Shown here in pieces: positions 6,189 through 13,724 of a stretch of DNA of 19,903 nt (within the stretch, counting starts at the first letter, position 1; every line of letters starts with the position of its first letter). Location of the stretch: positions 1-19,903 of the forward strand of contig JAEXTI010000117.1 in NCBI GenBank assembly GCA_023406965.1. The letters run 5' to 3'. Origin of the DNA: Chloroflexota bacterium (GTDB taxonomy: Bacteria > Chloroflexota > Anaerolineae > Anaerolineales > Anaerolineaceae). The notes under the pieces are model-generated. The model made no database searches. It saw only the letters and a program-made list of their open reading frames with translations, and had not been told where the DNA came from. Both the position numbers and the translations under genes were made by a program.

Positions 6189-8662
6189 ATCCTACTTCCA
6201 ACGCCAATACGCCTGTTCGCGCAAACATCCTCATTGTCGATGATGTTCCTGCCAACTTGCATGTATTGTCGCAAATGCTCTCTCAGGCCGGGTATAAGGC
6301 GCGGGCGGTGACGGATGGCGAACTGGCCATTGAGACGGCGCGCAAAAACCCGCCTGATTTAATCTTGATGGATATCAATATGCCGGGGATGGACGGCTAT
6401 GAAACCTGCCGCCGCTTGAAGGCCGATGAGCAAACACGTGCAATTCCGATCATTTTCTTGAGCGCTTTGGGAGAGGTGGAAGATAAAGTGCGGGCTTTTT
6501 CGGTAGGCGGGGTGGACTATATGACCAAGCCCTTCCATGCAGAAGAGGTGGTGGCGCGCGTCGAAACCCACCTGGCCATTCATCGCCTGCAGTTGCAGCT
6601 AGAAAATACTAACCAGGAGCTTTCTCTGCGCCTGGAAGAGCTGACTCGTTTGCAAGCGGCTGAACGTGGGCAGCGCATGTTGGCCGAGACCTTCCGTGAC
6701 ACCATCGCCGCCATCAACAGCACACTAAACTATGATGAGGTGCTGGATTTGATCCTGGAGAATCTGTCTCGGGTGATGCCGCACGATACTGCCAATATTG
6801 CCCTGATGGATGAAGACGGTTTTGTGCAGATCAAACGCGCGCGCGGTTACCAAACCCGTGGCCAGCAGGAATATATTCTGTCGTTCCGGCAGCATTATGA
6901 GGTGTTTGGTTTTTGGCGGCAAGTGGTGGAATCCCGCAGACCGCTGATCGTGCCTGATATTGAGAATAACGAAAATTGGGTACCTTCTTCGGAAATGTTC
7001 TGGGAGCGTTCGTATGCCTGTGCTCCCATCGTCAACCAGGACAAGGTGATTGGTTTATTGAACCTGGAAAGCTCCACGCCGGGATTTTTTCATCCCGACC
7101 AGGCTGGACGGTTGCAGACCTTCGCCGACCAGGCCGCGGTTGCCATTGAGAAAGCACGCCTGTTCGAAGAAACGCAGCGCCTGGCTATCACCGATGGCTT
7201 GACCAATGTATATAATCGCCGTCATTTGCTCAACCTGGCTGAGCGTCAGTTTCAACGCTCTGTTCGCTACCAGGAACCCTTCTCGCTGCTCATGTTTGAC
7301 CTGGATCATTTCAAACAGGTCAATGACCAGCACGGTCATCCAGTGGGTGACAAGGTGCTTTGTCAGGTGGTGCGCGCTTGCGAAGCGGCTATTCGCAAGG
7401 TAGACATTCTGGGGCGCTACGGTGGCGAGGAATTTCTGATCATCATGCCCCAGACGGGTTATTTCTGGGCCAAAGAAGCGGCTGAACGCCTGCACCGCGC
7501 CATCCAGCAGATGGAGGTCATCGTGGGCTCAGAGCCGGTGAAGGTGACTATTAGCATGGGGGTGGCAACCTTTGATGCGCAGATCGATGCCGACCTGGAT
7601 GCGCTGATCAAACGCGCCGACGATGCTCTCTATGCAGCCAAGGCTGCCGGTCGCAACCGTGTCAGCCTGGCGCCCACGGGCACTGCTCCGCTGCTGGTCG
7701 GTGTGAAAAAGGAGAACCTGGTGAACAAACGAGATTTGATGTTTAACTTCCTGGAGAAGGATGCTGCTCCGTCAGGCATTCCCGCTGGTTTCTTTTTGCA
7801 TTTCCCCCCCGAGTTTCACCGGGGTCAAGCTGCCGTTGATAAACACATGGAATATTTCCGCTTTACCGGCATGGATTTTGTAAAAATCCAATACGAGCAT
7901 AAGTATCCCTACCGCGAGGATATCCGCCGGCCGTCGGATTGGGCCAAGGTCAACGCTTTTTCCAAAGAGTTCTTTGAGGAACCGGTGCGTGTGGTAGAAG
8001 GGTTGGTGCGTGCCGCGAAAGCGGAGGCCCCGGTGATTGTCACGCTTTATTCACCGTTTATGTGCGCGGGGCATGTCGGCGGGAGCGATGTGCTGGTGGA
8101 GCATTTGAAGGAAGACCCCGAAGCCGTCAAGAAGGGCATGGAAGCCGTGACCGAAAGTGTGCTCACCTTTGCCCGCGAGTGCATTCGCGTGGGGGTGGAT
8201 GGGTTCTATGCTTCTACCCAGGGTGGCGAGACCGACCGCTTTGAAGGCTCACCGATTTTTGATCAATACATCAAGCCCTTTGATTTGGCAGTCATGGAAG
8301 AGATCAATCGCGCCTGCCCGTTCAATATACTGCACGTGTGCGATTATCACAGTAGTTACACAGATCTGTCTCCCTTCGCGGATTACCCCGGCCAGGTGGT
8401 GAATTGCAGCCTGAGTTTGGGCGAAAAGCAGCTCACCCCGCGGAAGGTTGCCGAGTTGTTTGGCCGCCCCTACATGGGCGGCATGGAGCGTCAGGGTTTG
8501 ATCGTGAACGGCAACAAGTCGGTGGTGCGGGCAGCGGTCGAAGGGTTGCTGAGAATTGCCCCCGATCGCTTTATCCTGGGGGCCGATTGCACCTTGCCTG
8601 CGACCATCCCCTGGGAGAACATCCGCGCCGCGATTGATTTCGCCCACGCCTGGAAGATGTAA
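6185..8662 (+). CDS. REC-GAF-GGDEF response regulator fused in frame to a UroD/MtaA-type domain
   Basis: The protein has 825 residues. REC (~14-131) has Asp63 as phospho-acceptor and Lys115. A short coiled linker leads to GAF (~166-322), then GGDEF (~330-497). The GGDEF has an intact active site (GGEEF, 413-417) and an RKVD inhibitory site five residues before it, so it should be a feedback-inhibited diguanylate cyclase. Residues 513-825 form a complete uroporphyrinogen decarboxylase-superfamily barrel. It carries HVC in LHVCDYH and a later Cys in GADCTLP, with 82 residues between the two cysteines. This resembles the zinc-binding HxC...C set of MtaA/MtbA/CmuA methyltransferases, not HemE. 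The start overlaps the kinase stop by four bases. The junction holds AAGGAG six bases before an in-frame GTG at 7721, so the UroD part may be translated separately or the fusion may stem from an indel. The barrel's substrate is unknown. Confidence 0.88.
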   Translation: MNPTSNANTPVRANILIVDDVPANLHVLSQMLSQAGYKARAVTDGELAIETARKNPPDLILMDINMPGMDGYETCRRLKADEQTRAIPIIFLSALGEVEDKVRAFSVGGVDYMTKPFHAEEVVARVETHLAIHRLQLQLENTNQELSLRLEELTRLQAAERGQRMLAETFRDTIAAINSTLNYDEVLDLILENLSRVMPHDTANIALMDEDGFVQIKRARGYQTRGQQEYILSFRQHYEVFGFWRQVVESRRPLIVPDIENNENWVPSSEMFWERSYACAPIVNQDKVIGLLNLESSTPGFFHPDQAGRLQTFADQAAVAIEKARLFEETQRLAITDGLTNVYNRRHLLNLAERQFQRSVRYQEPFSLLMFDLDHFKQVNDQHGHPVGDKVLCQVVRACEAAIRKVDILGRYGGEEFLIIMPQTGYFWAKEAAERLHRAIQQMEVIVGSEPVKVTISMGVATFDAQIDADLDALIKRADDALYAAKAAGRNRVSLAPTGTAPLLVGVKKENLVNKRDLMFNFLEKDAAPSGIPAGFFLHFPPEFHRGQAAVDKHMEYFRFTGMDFVKIQYEHKYPYREDIRRPSDWAKVNAFSKEFFEEPVRVVEGLVRAAKAEAPVIVTLYSPFMCAGHVGGSDVLVEHLKEDPEAVKKGMEAVTESVLTFARECIRVGVDGFYASTQGGETDRFEGSPIFDQYIKPFDLAVMEEINRACPFNILHVCDYHSSYTDLSPFADYPGQVVNCSLSLGEKQLTPRKVAELFGRPYMGGMERQGLIVNGNKSVVRAAVEGLLRIAPDRFILGADCTLPATIPWENIRAAIDFAHAWKM
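7709..7723 (+). promoter_or_regulatory. Internal ribosome binding site and GTG start for the UroD-type domain
   Basis: AAGGAG at 7709-7714 lies six bases before GTG at 7721, in the same frame as the fusion. The GTG is followed by [11 protein letters not shown], which looks like the natural N terminus of a stand-alone UroD-superfamily protein (313 residues to the stop at 8662). In the frame one base later, TGA occurs at 7704-7706, just ahead of this site. The layout is that of an ordinary tight gene boundary. Confidence 0.6.
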
Positions 8663-8665
8663 GAC

Positions 8666-8710
8666 TTTTAAGAGAAAGCGCCTGGCGAAGCTGGGCGATT
8701 TCTCTTAAAA
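8666..8710 (+). terminator. Terminator of the signalling operon
   Basis: A 21-position stem (8666-8686 with 8690-8710) has one G-A mismatch and two G-U pairs. It closes a GAA loop and begins three bases after the stop at 8662. The 3' arm ends in TCTCTTAAAA and its mirror gives a T-run on the other strand, so it may stop transcription in both directions. Confidence 0.7.
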
Positions 8711-8816
8711 AAGATTATTGCGTGATCTGTTAATTTAAAACTAAGATTCCCATAGTAAGATAATAGGAGTCTGATTGTAAGCAATTCTACTTTCCTGATC
8801 CTAGAGGTTGTCTACT

Positions 8817-10193
8817 ATGGAATTAAAGAAGCGAACCTGGCTCAAGCAAATCGGCCTGGGGTTGATCACAGCCGTGTTAATTGGCGCGGCCTGGCTGCTG
8901 GTGAGTCAGCCCCGCCCTGTTTTGGCTGCCAACCCGGTGGTGATCTACTTCTTTTGGGGCGATGGTTGCCCGCATTGTGCCGAGGCCGAGCCTTTCCTGG
9001 AAAAACTCGCCAGGCGTTACCCCGAAGTGGAAATTCGCGATTATGAGGTGTGGAACAACGAGGAAAACCGCGACCTCATGTTTTCCATGGCAGAAGCGTA
9101 TGGTTTTGAGGCCCAATACGTGCCGACGATCTTTATCGGCGACCAGCATTGGGTAGGATACAGTGAGACCATTGGCGAGGAAATTGAAGCAGCGGTTAAA
9201 GCTTGCCGCGCCGATGGCTGCCGGGATGCTGGGGCGGGGATCGTTCCGGGCATCGAAGCCCAGCCTACCCCCGTGGCACCGCCTGCCGGTCAGCCGCAAT
9301 CCTCCGATGTGGTCAAACTGCCAATCTTCGGCGAAGTAGATCTCCAAGGCCAGTCTCTGCTGGTCAGCACGCTGCTTATCTCCTTTGTGGATGGCTTCAA
9401 CCCTTGCTCGGTGTGGGTCTTGTCCATGCTCCTGGCTTTGACACTGCACACCGGTTCGCGCAAGAAGGTGCTGATCATCGGGCTGGTTTTCCTCACCGTG
9501 ACCGCCCTGATCTATGCCTTATTCATTGCCGGGCTGTTCACCGTGCTGTCTATTATGAGCTTCGTCGGCTGGATTCAAGCTGTGGTGGCGCTGGTGTCGT
9601 TCTTCTTCGGTTTGGTCAACATCAAAGACTACTTTTGGTACAAAGAGGGTCTGTCCTTCACCATCGCCGATGATAAGAAACCGGGCATCTTCCAGCGCAT
9701 GCGCAAAGTCATGGATGCCAGCCAGTCGTTTTGGGGCCTGATGGGCGCAACCATTGTGCTGGCTGCGGGCGTTTCGCTGGTCGAGTTCTCTTGCACGGCG
9801 GGTTTCCCGGTTTTGTGGAGTAACCTGGTCAGTGCGCAACAGGTGAGCACCACAACCTTTGTGCTGCTGCTACTGGTCTATATGCTCGTTTACCAGTTGG
9901 ATGAGCTGGCAATCTTTGGCACCGCAGTGATCACCTTGCGCGCCAGCAAGCTGGAGGAGAAGCAAGGTCGCATCCTCAAGCTGATCGGCGGCACGCTGAT
10001 GCTGACCCTGGCTGTGGTGATGCTTGTCAACCCTTCCTTGATGAGCCAATTGAGCAGTTCGTTGCTTATCTTTGGCGCGGCATTCGCAGGGGCGCTTTTG
10101 ATTTTGCTCCTACACCGCGTGGTTCTGCCCCGCTTTGGAATTCGCATCGGCTCCGAATATCAGCCTGCTCGCAAAACACGCAGGAAGCGCTAG
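8817..10193 (+). CDS. Exported thioredoxin-like domain fused to a CcdA/DsbD-like membrane domain
   Basis: This is a 458-residue protein predicted to move thiol electrons across the membrane. An N-terminal signal (hydrophobic ~15-32, cleavage-like VLAAN) precedes a thioredoxin-like domain. That domain has the CPHC active site at Cys51-Cys54 and the cis-Pro segment VPTIFIGD. A Pro-rich linker leads to about six or seven membrane helices. Two intramembrane cysteines, Cys197 in FNPCSVW and Cys326 in EFSCTAGFP, match the paired cysteines of CcdA/DsbD. The ATG at 8817 is preferred over TTG at 8808 because AGAGG (8803-8807) lies nine bases before it. It stands alone between two terminators. By analogy with DsbD/CcdA it would pass reductant from cytoplasmic thioredoxin to exported partners. 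Those partners are not in this window. Confidence 0.85.
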   Translation: MELKKRTWLKQIGLGLITAVLIGAAWLLVSQPRPVLAANPVVIYFFWGDGCPHCAEAEPFLEKLARRYPEVEIRDYEVWNNEENRDLMFSMAEAYGFEAQYVPTIFIGDQHWVGYSETIGEEIEAAVKACRADGCRDAGAGIVPGIEAQPTPVAPPAGQPQSSDVVKLPIFGEVDLQGQSLLVSTLLISFVDGFNPCSVWVLSMLLALTLHTGSRKKVLIIGLVFLTVTALIYALFIAGLFTVLSIMSFVGWIQAVVALVSFFFGLVNIKDYFWYKEGLSFTIADDKKPGIFQRMRKVMDASQSFWGLMGATIVLAAGVSLVEFSCTAGFPVLWSNLVSAQQVSTTTFVLLLLVYMLVYQLDELAIFGTAVITLRASKLEEKQGRILKLIGGTLMLTLAVVMLVNPSLMSQLSSSLLIFGAAFAGALLILLLHRVVLPRFGIRIGSEYQPARKTRRKR

Positions 10194-10219
10194 AATTCGG
10201 TCTTTTTTCCATCTGTTTC

Positions 10220-10257
10220 AATCCAAAAAGAGCCGGCACGCCGGCTCTTTTTGGATT
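10220..10257. terminator. Bidirectional terminator between convergent genes
   Basis: A perfect 17-bp stem (10220-10236 with 10241-10257) with a CACG loop has an A-tract on the left and a T-tract on the right. It therefore acts as an intrinsic terminator in either direction. It lies between the + strand redox gene ending at 10193 and the - strand DUF5667 gene ending at 10299, as expected for a shared terminator. Confidence 0.9.
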
Positions 10258-10298
10258 CATCTTTCGGTGACAACCTTCTGGAAGGTTGCCCAATCGAG

Positions 10299-11360
10299 TT
10301 AGTTGCCTCCTCCGCCGCCGTCACTCCCACCCCCGCCGTTGTTGCCATTGTTGCCGTTACCGTTGTCAACGCCGTTGGTGCTGCCGCTGCCGTTATCATT
10401 GCCGCCCTGTCCTGGCTGTGCCTGGGGGGTCCCTGTCAGATTCGGCTCGCCGGGGCCGGGGCCGTAGCCGCTGCCCGGCGTCGGGGTACCTTCGAGGCAT
10501 GGATCGTTGCCGCCATTCTCGCTGCCGTTAGGGCTGCACCCACCCTCGCCAGGCCCGTAGCCTGCGTTGGGCGTGCCGGTCATTTGCTCGGTAGGAGTGC
10601 CGCTCGCCAGGGGAGTTTCCTCGCTTTGCTGTCCAGCCCGCATTTGCTGCCGGAAGGTTTCGGGATCGGCCAAGCCGTCCTCAGTCAACCCGGCCTGGTG
10701 CTGGAGCATGGTTTGGATCATCTGCATGGCCGGTTCCATCTCTTCACTGTGAGCCGTTTGCGTCATCATTTGAGTCTGGCTGCGGATTTGCGCCTGGATT
10801 TGTAGCAGGGCCTGGGGTTGTTTATCTTCATCCATGCAGGCTGCCAACTGGAGAGCGGTTTGCAGGTGCTGCTGCCAGCGCGTGATCACCGGTCCGGGGG
10901 CTGCTTCGCCCGCTTCGACGGCCTCGACAATTTCTTCTGCGCGCTCATCCGCAAACTTCAACGCCAGATTCAGGCGGGTTTGGTCCTGGGTCGCCAGCGC
11001 ATAGCGCACATCTTCCCCGGCCAGCTTGATCGAATATAAGGCGTCGTCTGGCCCACTGTTCTGGGCCGCGGCCACCGTCACGCCGGTTCCTCCTAGAAGG
11101 AGGGATACAATCACAAGAATAGTCGTTAGGATGGACATGTTTAGCTTTCCCTTTTTGAACGTAAGAATGTTCCATCCTATATGACGCGTTTGGGCCGGTT
11201 GCGATACGTCCTGTGCCACGCGGATTTGTCCTTTCGCTTGCGCGGCTTGTTCCATGAAGCGTGCCCGACCCATAGCCGCGGCCTGTGGGCTGCGTTCTTT
11301 AACCTGGCTCAAGGTCTTCATTTGTTTTTCCAGGCGGGGGTCAATTTCACTGGACGTCAT
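10299..11360 (-). CDS. DUF5667-type membrane protein, putative ECF sigma partner
   Basis: This 353-residue protein has an N-terminal ~70-residue cytoplasmic helical segment and one membrane helix (~75-97). A helical domain resembling DUF5667 follows, with PDDALYSIKLAGEDVRYALA and then FADERAEEIVEAVEAGE. The C-terminal ~85 residues are a low-complexity tail rich in Gly, Asn, Pro, Ser and Thr that ends in runs of Gly, so the DNA there is GC-rich and repetitive. The start codon overlaps the stop of the sigma factor gene (ATGA), implying coupled translation. Genes of this family often follow ECF sigma factors in the Chloroflexota and Actinomycetota. A regulatory, anti-sigma-like role is inferred from position and topology only. 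The tail would lie outside the membrane and may reach into the cell envelope. Confidence 0.8.
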   Translation of the reverse strand: MTSSEIDPRLEKQMKTLSQVKERSPQAAAMGRARFMEQAAQAKGQIRVAQDVSQPAQTRHIGWNILTFKKGKLNMSILTTILVIVSLLLGGTGVTVAAAQNSGPDDALYSIKLAGEDVRYALATQDQTRLNLALKFADERAEEIVEAVEAGEAAPGPVITRWQQHLQTALQLAACMDEDKQPQALLQIQAQIRSQTQMMTQTAHSEEMEPAMQMIQTMLQHQAGLTEDGLADPETFRQQMRAGQQSEETPLASGTPTEQMTGTPNAGYGPGEGGCSPNGSENGGNDPCLEGTPTPGSGYGPGPGEPNLTGTPQAQPGQGGNDNGSGSTNGVDNGNGNNGNNGGGGSDGGGGGN

Positions 11361-11899
11361 TCATTTATCTCCTCGGGTAACAGGATGCGCTGGAGCGCTT
11401 CGACTGCTCGGTGCTGCAATGCCTTGATGGCGTTGACTTGCTTTTGCAGCGCGTGGGCAATTTCCTCGTTATCCCATCCTTCTATAAATTTCAGCACAAT
11501 CACCTGCTGCTGGTCGGGCGTCAGGCATCTCAGCGCCTGCCGCACTTCGGCACGCACAATTTCCTCTTCGGCGGCTTCGGCTGTGCTGGGCAGATCGCCG
11601 GTCAGGCTTTCGCTCAATTCTTCCTGCACCGGATTTCGGCGGTAAAAGTCCGTAATCCAATTGTGCGCGATCCGATATAGATACGCTTGCAGATGATCCG
11701 CCGGGCCGCCCCCGTTCTTCAAAGCCGCCAGAAAGCGGCTGAACGTTTCTGCTGTACACTCTTCAGCGTGAGCGGGATCGCCGGTTAGGCGCAAGGCATA
11801 ACGATAAATGCCCGGGCTGTAGTGATCGTAGATAGCAGCCAGGGCATCTAGATCGAAACATTTTGCCCGATCCAGCGAGATCTGCTCCGGTGAAGTCAT
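11357..11899 (-). CDS. RNA polymerase ECF-type sigma factor
   Basis: This is a 180-residue sigma-70 family protein with region 2 (about residues 15-85) and region 4 (about 115-170) only, which is the ECF layout. Region 2 shows LAAIYDHYSPGIYRYALRLTGD, the AEECTAETFSRFL helix, and YLYRIAHNWITDFYRR. Region 4 shows LRCLTPDQQQVIVLKFIEGWDNEEIAHAL followed by the recognition helix NAIKALQHRAVEAL. The ATG at 11899 is chosen. An in-frame GTG at 11905 is possible, but neither has a ribosome binding site. It overlaps the downstream DUF5667 gene by four bases, so the two form a probable regulator pair. Its target promoters are unknown. I found no convincing ECF-type promoter in front of it. Confidence 0.9.
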   Translation of the reverse strand: MTSPEQISLDRAKCFDLDALAAIYDHYSPGIYRYALRLTGDPAHAEECTAETFSRFLAALKNGGGPADHLQAYLYRIAHNWITDFYRRNPVQEELSESLTGDLPSTAEAAEEEIVRAEVRQALRCLTPDQQQVIVLKFIEGWDNEEIAHALQKQVNAIKALQHRAVEALQRILLPEEINE

Positions 11900-11907
11900 T
11901 TGCACTT

Positions 11908-11913
11908 ATTATG
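11908..11913 (-). promoter_or_regulatory. Candidate -10 element of the ECF sigma gene
   Basis: Read on the - strand this is CATAAT, ending 8 bases before the ATG at 11899. Together with the lack of a ribosome binding site, this suggests a leaderless or nearly leaderless transcript. No -35 is convincing, so confidence is low. Confidence 0.3.
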
Positions 11914-11956
11914 ACGCAAAACCACCGGGAAGGATACGGACAGACAGGTTTGAATA

Positions 11957-12046
11957 ATCCCGAAATTGAGATAAAAGCGAGCACGAAACACTCGCTTTTA
12001 TCTCAATTTCGGGATCTTTCTTCATCCTCCGAGCAGTAGTTACGAA
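11957..12046 (+). repeat. Copy B of the dispersed hairpin repeat
   Basis: A perfect 25-bp stem (11957-11981 with 11991-12015) closes a nine-base loop. The right foot and flank 12002-12036 match copy A (1762-1796) at 28 of 35 bases, and both continue into TTACGAA. Here three extra bases (TAG) precede that motif. The neighbouring genes run on the - strand, so the T-rich side of the repeat (CTTTCTTC) faces against transcription. That argues for an element with its own orientation. Its conserved TTAC supplies the TAA stop of the gene ending at 12040. The outer pairing arms of copy A are not preserved on the left. Confidence 0.7.
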
Positions 12047-12834
12047 TCGGCTTTGTCCACTTCTTCCTGGAGCCTGCTTTTGATATCGGAGAAGGTTAGG
12101 CCTTTTTGCGAGCAATAATCCCGGATGACTGTGTTTGTTGGGGGCAGCGGGGTTCCGAGGATGGCTTCGATGGTTTCTTTCGATACGCCCCAATCCAACA
12201 CATCCTGGAAGGTGGTTTTTCCGGCGACCTTCCGCTCTTCTGGCGAATGTTCAGTGGCTTGGGGCGTGATTTCTTGAGTGGCTTGCGGCGTGGCTTCCTG
12301 AGCGACCAGGGGCGTTGTGTTCAGGATGGGGTCGGGGAGCACCGGCTGTGCTTCCGCATCTTGGACGATATGCTGTTCCAGGTATGTGGTTTGTTCTGGA
12401 GACAGATGCCCTTGCTGCTTTAGAATATCGATGGCTTCGGCAAACAAGTAGGTTTCTTCGCTGGGTTCGTAGGGTAAGCCCTTGTAGTAAGCCGCGAACA
12501 TGCGCACCGAGGCGGTGCCAATCTCAACCGGCAGTTCTGCGTAGAGAGACTCCAGGTCTTTGAGCGCCACGCCGGCGGGATCAGAATCGGATGGCAATCG
12601 AAACGCGATTTGCAGATCAGTGATTGGGATTTCGAAATGACTGCTAACGTCGCCGAAGGTATAGGATCCGCGGATATCTGCCGGGTCGTACTGTCCGGCG
12701 AACTCACCTTCATTGTACTTTGCAGGTTCACGCGTTGTTTCGGTCTGCCACCAACCCATCCAGGTAGTGAAGGCGATTCCGCCAAACAAAATGACAAAGA
12801 TGGTTAAAGCGAGGGGTTTTGAGGAGAGTCGCAT
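12040..12834 (-). CDS. Membrane-anchored partner of the polyferredoxin, unknown function
   Basis: This 264-residue protein has one N-terminal membrane helix (~8-28). A helical module follows with IRGSYTFGDVSSHFEIP and a GTASVRMFAAYYKGLPY segment. After a Gln/Thr/Pro linker a second module appears with GKTTFQDVLDWGVSKETIEAILG and a final YCSQKGLTFSDI. The two modules look related (G-S/K-x-T-F-x-D-V then a short helix pair), a pattern I associate with proteins encoded beside or fused to NapH/NosR-like polyferredoxins. There are no cofactor cysteines beyond one near the end. Its start lies one base after the polyferredoxin stop, and GGAGG inside the end of that gene serves as its ribosome binding site, so the two are tightly coupled. 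Its role is not known. It may organise or gate the electron-transfer partner. Confidence 0.75.
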   Translation of the reverse strand: MRLSSKPLALTIFVILFGGIAFTTWMGWWQTETTREPAKYNEGEFAGQYDPADIRGSYTFGDVSSHFEIPITDLQIAFRLPSDSDPAGVALKDLESLYAELPVEIGTASVRMFAAYYKGLPYEPSEETYLFAEAIDILKQQGHLSPEQTTYLEQHIVQDAEAQPVLPDPILNTTPLVAQEATPQATQEITPQATEHSPEERKVAGKTTFQDVLDWGVSKETIEAILGTPLPPTNTVIRDYCSQKGLTFSDIKSRLQEEVDKADS

Positions 12835-12835
12835 C

Positions 12836-13675
12836 TTATTTTCCTCCGGCAACGAACTCCACCACGCCGGCTGCCGGGCAGGAGGCTTCGGTGGTGCATT
12901 CCAGGCAGGAGATGCATTGGTGATCGCGAACAATGTGAAGTTCGCTGACCGGAATGTTCATGGGACAGGCCCGGTTGCAAGCCAGGTCCAGCTTGCAGCC
13001 CAGCGTGCTGCGCTGGATGCGAAAGATGCGAAACAGGTTGCTGACGCCTAGCACCGCCCCATACGGACAGGCGTACTTGCACCACGGGCGTTCAACGAAT
13101 AAAGTAGCCGCCAGGGTTAATCCCAGCACAAGGAGCCCGCCGATGGCTACTTCATCGCTCCAAAAGTTGAATAAAGCGAAGTACGGGTCAAATTCGGCAA
13201 ACACCAGGGTTGCGCTGGCGGCAGTCATATAGATGACCCAGGCCAGAACCAGATAGCGCGCGTAGCGCAGCACCCGGTCTATTTTCTCTGGGATGAAGCG
13301 GTTGTAGCGGCGCTTGAACAGCTTTCTGCCCAATTTTCCAAACCATTCTTGCACGGTTCCCAGCGGGCAAACCCATCCGCAGAACACCGGGCCGAACAGG
13401 ATTGCCAGCAAGAAGCCTATGGACATAAGGATGAAGGCCGACTCGTGAATCTTCTTTACAAAGGTGCCCGAGGTGGCATACTGGTAAATCGTCACCACCC
13501 CGCCAAACGGGCAAAGCGAGTGCAGCGAGGCGGATGAAAGAAATGGAATGCCTTTGCCGGCTTCAGCCAATCCGTGATTGATTGAGATGAGGGCGATGAA
13601 CAACAAAAAGAAACCCTGAACCAACGGGCGTATCCAAATTTTGCGTCGAAAATATTTCTTTACTGACTGAAGCAT
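12836..13675 (-). CDS. NapH/NosR-like membrane 4Fe-4S polyferredoxin
   Basis: This 279-residue protein has about four or five membrane helices and two CxxxCP motifs (Cys99/Cys103 in CGWVCPLG, Cys199/Cys203 in CKYACPYG). These are typical of NapH, NosR and CcoG-like electron-transfer proteins. A C-terminal ferredoxin-like part follows. The second cluster set is complete: Cys254, 257, 260 and 266. The first set reads Cys227, Asp230, Cys233, Cys237-Pro, so Asp stands where the second cysteine is expected. GGAGG lies four bases before the ATG at 13675. The protein likely moves electrons between the quinone pool and an envelope acceptor. The next gene encodes a membrane-anchored partner, but no terminal reductase (Nap, Nos or Nir) is in the window. 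The acceptor is therefore unknown. Confidence 0.88.
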   Translation of the reverse strand: MLQSVKKYFRRKIWIRPLVQGFFLLFIALISINHGLAEAGKGIPFLSSASLHSLCPFGGVVTIYQYATSGTFVKKIHESAFILMSIGFLLAILFGPVFCGWVCPLGTVQEWFGKLGRKLFKRRYNRFIPEKIDRVLRYARYLVLAWVIYMTAASATLVFAEFDPYFALFNFWSDEVAIGGLLVLGLTLAATLFVERPWCKYACPYGAVLGVSNLFRIFRIQRSTLGCKLDLACNRACPMNIPVSELHIVRDHQCISCLECTTEASCPAAGVVEFVAGGK

Positions 13676-13692
13676 GTAACCTCCACATCGTT

Positions 13693-13722
13693 ATCAGACC
13701 GAACACCTATAAACTTTGTCAA
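13693..13722 (-). promoter_or_regulatory. Promoter of the polyferredoxin operon
   Basis: On the - strand a perfect TTGACA (13722-13717) is followed after 18 bases by TCTGAT (13698-13693). This would start transcription about 10 bases before the GGAGG site. The -35 is consensus and the -10 moderate. Confidence 0.5.
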
Positions 13723-13724
13723 GT

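Noticed and set aside
7721..8662. UroD domain as the haem biosynthesis enzyme HemE
   Set aside because: The HxC...C set and the signalling context favour the methyltransferase-like branch, and no other haem genes are nearby.
10299..10400. Trinucleotide-like repeats as a possible satellite
   Set aside because: They are explained by the coding of the Gly/Asn-rich tail, and the unit is irregular.
10251..10805. 184-residue + strand frame opposite the DUF5667 gene
   Set aside because: It is Ala/Val-rich because it mirrors the Gly/Asn/Pro-rich tail. It would also start inside the terminator.
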